From NCBI RefSeq assembly GCF_026262505.1, contig NC_067207.1, positions 12,430,082 to 12,494,081 on the forward strand: a stretch of 64,000 nt of DNA. Direction: 5' to 3'. The notes below the pieces were generated by a model. It had not been told where the DNA came from, did not search any database, and saw only the letters and a program-made list of their open reading frames with translations. Position 1 is the stretch's first letter. Every line of letters begins with the position of its first letter. A program made the position numbers and the translations under genes. This DNA comes from Trichomonas vaginalis G3 (taxonomy: Eukaryota; Parabasalia; Trichomonadida; Trichomonadidae). Positions 62,141-64,000 of this stretch are shown piece by piece.

Positions 62141-62296
62141 ATGGATCTATTTATAAGCCATAGACAAAGGATTCGCCTCAGACCATTTCCGGATGCTTGG
62201 CCAAAAATATCTCTTAGAATCTATAAGTACCGAGGTTTAGCAAAATTGGAAATTGAATCATCTATAAGTGCCAGAAATAAGTTGTGGACGATATAA
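62141..62296 (+). CDS. Possible short protein or gene relic (51 residues)
   Basis: The ATG frame starts MDLFISHRQRIRLRP and continues with DAWPKISLRIYKYRG to TAA at 62296. Composition (Trp, Arg, Pro, balanced charges) is protein-like and unlike chance frames in this AT-rich DNA. No family was recognised. It may be the remnant of a larger decayed gene. The rest of the spacer to 62549 shows nothing. Confidence 0.3.
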   Translation: MDLFISHRQRIRLRPFPDAWPKISLRIYKYRGLAKLEIESSISARNKLWTI

Positions 62297-62549
62297 AGTC
62301 TCATATTGTATGCTAAATTCATGTACTTTTTATTCGATTGAGCTTCAATATTTTAATCAAATTCTGAATAAACAAAGAGATATTTTATTGAGTATATGTG
62401 AGAGTTTTCAATATCTTAATATAATATAAACAAAGTAAAGCATAAAGCATCAATATGTATTTTGTTTTCAATGTGCATATTTTAAAATATAAGAAAAAAT
62501 TATGAAGAATACACAAATGATTTTAGGAACAATTATAAAATATATATCA

Positions 62550-64000
62550 TTAATCTGAAGATAAGTTGATGTCAGATGAAAATGAACCTAACTTAGATTT
62601 TAATTCATCAATGAATGATTTTTGATCTTGGAAATCTTTGATTTGTTGTTTTAATTCATGATTTTCTATTCGTAATGATCGGATTTGTTCTTCGTTTTCT
62701 TTGCGAACATCATAATTACTAGATCGTGATGATGCCAAACTATATTCTGTACTTGCCTTCAAATTCTTAAGTTCTCTTTTAGTCTCTTGAAGTTCTTTCT
62801 GTTTCCTCTCCATTAATCCTAATGTTTGTGAAAGAAGATCGGATGCCCTTCGCTCATTAGCTTGGAATTTCTTGTTTGCTGATTTCATCTCATCAAGTCT
62901 CTTTTCTGCTTTCTCGACTCTTGACAAATAATCATTTGTTTTTTCTCGAAGTTGGCGATTCTCTGTTTCTAAAACATTGTTTCGTCGCTTCAAATTATCA
63001 TTTTCTTCTTCTAAGTTCTCAACTTTTTCTTCTAAAATAGCGATTCTTGATTGATATTCTGAAACACGATCTAAGGCAGCATTATACTCTGTTTTTGTAG
63101 GAGATCCGCCAAGTTGCGTTGCTAATTCTTTGCACAATCCTTGACTTTTCTCAAGTTTCTCACCTAAATACTTTAATTGTTGTTTATGTGTGGAATGTCT
63201 CAAAGAAAGTGTTTCAGTAAATTGAGATCTCGCATCAGCAAGTTGTTGTCTTGAATCTTCTAATTCTGCTTCTCTAATTCGAAGCCTTCCTTCTGCATCA
63301 CTTAATCTGTTTGTAAGTTTTTCTATTGTCTTTAAACTTTTTGCTTCTCTGTTTTCAAGATCTCTTCTAATTTCATCCATTTCTCGAATAGATGATTGTT
63401 GCATGGTAGACAGTTGTTCTTGGGAATGTTTAAGAGCATCTGTTAGTGATTGTGATCTTTGCTGTGATTTCTTTAAACGATCAGATAAATCATTAATAAC
63501 AATTTTTTGTTCATCAATTTTTTGAAGTTGATTTTTGAGTGATTTAATCTCTTCATCTTTGTTGAATACTGTTTTAGATAAGTTTGTAATTTCTTCTGCA
63601 TGCAATATTTGATCATCATGCTTCGATGTTTCAAGAGATTCAATGCGAGATTTAAGTTGTAAATTCGAATTTGTAAGTTCTTGTATTTTATCGTCTAATT
63701 TAGATGCATCTTTCTTTAGTTTTTCTACTTTTTGCTTTTTGTCTACATATTTCTTAGTAATATCATCGTAGCTTTGTTGATTTTCGACGATTTTCTGATT
63801 TTGTCGAGAAACTTGGGATTCAAGCTTATCATAAGACTCTCTAAGCTCATCAAATTTGAGTTTGAGAACTTGATTCTTTTGCTCAAGTCTTTTATTATTT
63901 TCGATTGAATCGTTATTTTCTTGAGTGAGATCATCAATATGTCTTTTAAGATCTGAATTATCTAATTTGTATTTTTTAAGTAAAGCTTCGTATTTTACTA
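62550..64000 (-). CDS. Long coiled-coil protein, 5' part beyond the window
   Basis: The minus-strand frame is open from the stop at 62550 to the window edge without an ATG that must be the start, so only the C-terminal 482 residues are seen. Nearly the whole visible part is coiled coil with dense heptads (QLKYLGEKLEKSQGLCKEL, EEKVENLEEENDNLKRRN), rich in Lys, Glu, Gln and Ser. A short non-coiled tail ends in DINLSSD. This is typical of cytoskeletal, centrosomal or Golgi tethering proteins. No specific family can be told from this part. Confidence 0.75.
   Translation of the reverse strand, partial: VKYEALLKKYKLDNSDLKRHIDDLTQENNDSIENNKRLEQKNQVLKLKFDELRESYDKLESQVSRQNQKIVENQQSYDDITKKYVDKKQKVEKLKKDASKLDDKIQELTNSNLQLKSRIESLETSKHDDQILHAEEITNLSKTVFNKDEEIKSLKNQLQKIDEQKIVINDLSDRLKKSQQRSQSLTDALKHSQEQLSTMQQSSIREMDEIRRDLENREAKSLKTIEKLTNRLSDAEGRLRIREAELEDSRQQLADARSQFTETLSLRHSTHKQQLKYLGEKLEKSQGLCKELATQLGGSPTKTEYNAALDRVSEYQSRIAILEEKVENLEEENDNLKRRNNVLETENRQLREKTNDYLSRVEKAEKRLDEMKSANKKFQANERRASDLLSQTLGLMERKQKELQETKRELKNLKASTEYSLASSRSSNYDVRKENEEQIRSLRIENHELKQQIKDFQDQKSFIDELKSKLGSFSSDINLSSD

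Overview
The window looks like trichomonad (parabasalid) nuclear DNA from Trichomonas, Tritrichomonas or a close relative. It is very AT-rich, genes are intronless on reading and use mostly TAA stops, and the gene families are typical of that group: a BspA-like leucine-rich-repeat surface protein, ankyrin proteins with a shared N-terminal domain, a Pmp-like surface-protein fragment, a CARMIL-like LRR protein and a giant BEACH protein. No rRNA or tRNA gene was recognised.

Positions 1 to about 13,344 hold an integrated virus-like element (a fossil in a protist chromosome) of the Polinton-like virus / virophage kind. Its left end lies outside the window. It carries a primase-helicase, a phage-type tail-fibre protein, a probable double-jelly-roll major capsid protein, a packaging ATPase region, probable minor virion proteins and several small proteins. 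No protein-primed DNA polymerase and no integrase is seen inside the window. The primase-helicase is bracketed by two tandem arrays in opposite orientation (121-bp units on the left, 210-bp units on the right) that share one core. Most genes share an AT-rich upstream signal not seen at host genes. The element looks young but is broken, with about three apparent breaks.

From 13.4 to 64 kb the window is host DNA with short intergenic gaps. In order it holds: an armadillo-like protein (-), an MFS sugar transporter (+), a seven-TM protein (+), a G3BP-like NTF2+RRM protein (+), a Frag1/DRAM/Sfk1 membrane protein (+), a BspA-like LRR protein without a start codon (+), and a frameshifted ankyrin gene (-). 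Next come a non-autonomous Mutator-like transposon with 1.3-kb terminal inverted repeats and a perfect 9-bp target duplication, a canonical poly(A) polymerase (+), an acidic coiled-coil protein (+), a small protein (-), a polytopic membrane protein (-), a decayed single-pass surface protein (+), a gene relic (-) and a 2,529-residue BEACH-WD40 protein (-). The rest is two small transposon-like segments around a UBC/UEV-like gene (-), a divergent pair 31 bp apart (PAH-like protein - and CARMIL-like LRR protein +), an unknown 755-residue protein (+), a secreted histidine acid phosphatase (+), a Pmp-like fragment (+), an intact ankyrin paralogue (-) and a coiled-coil protein that runs off the right edge (-).

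Functionally the host genes are a mix of housekeeping (mRNA polyadenylation, RNA binding, membrane traffic, sugar uptake, phosphate scavenging, actin regulation) and expanded surface or scaffold families. I see no operon logic linking them. The virus-like element is the one clear multi-gene system.
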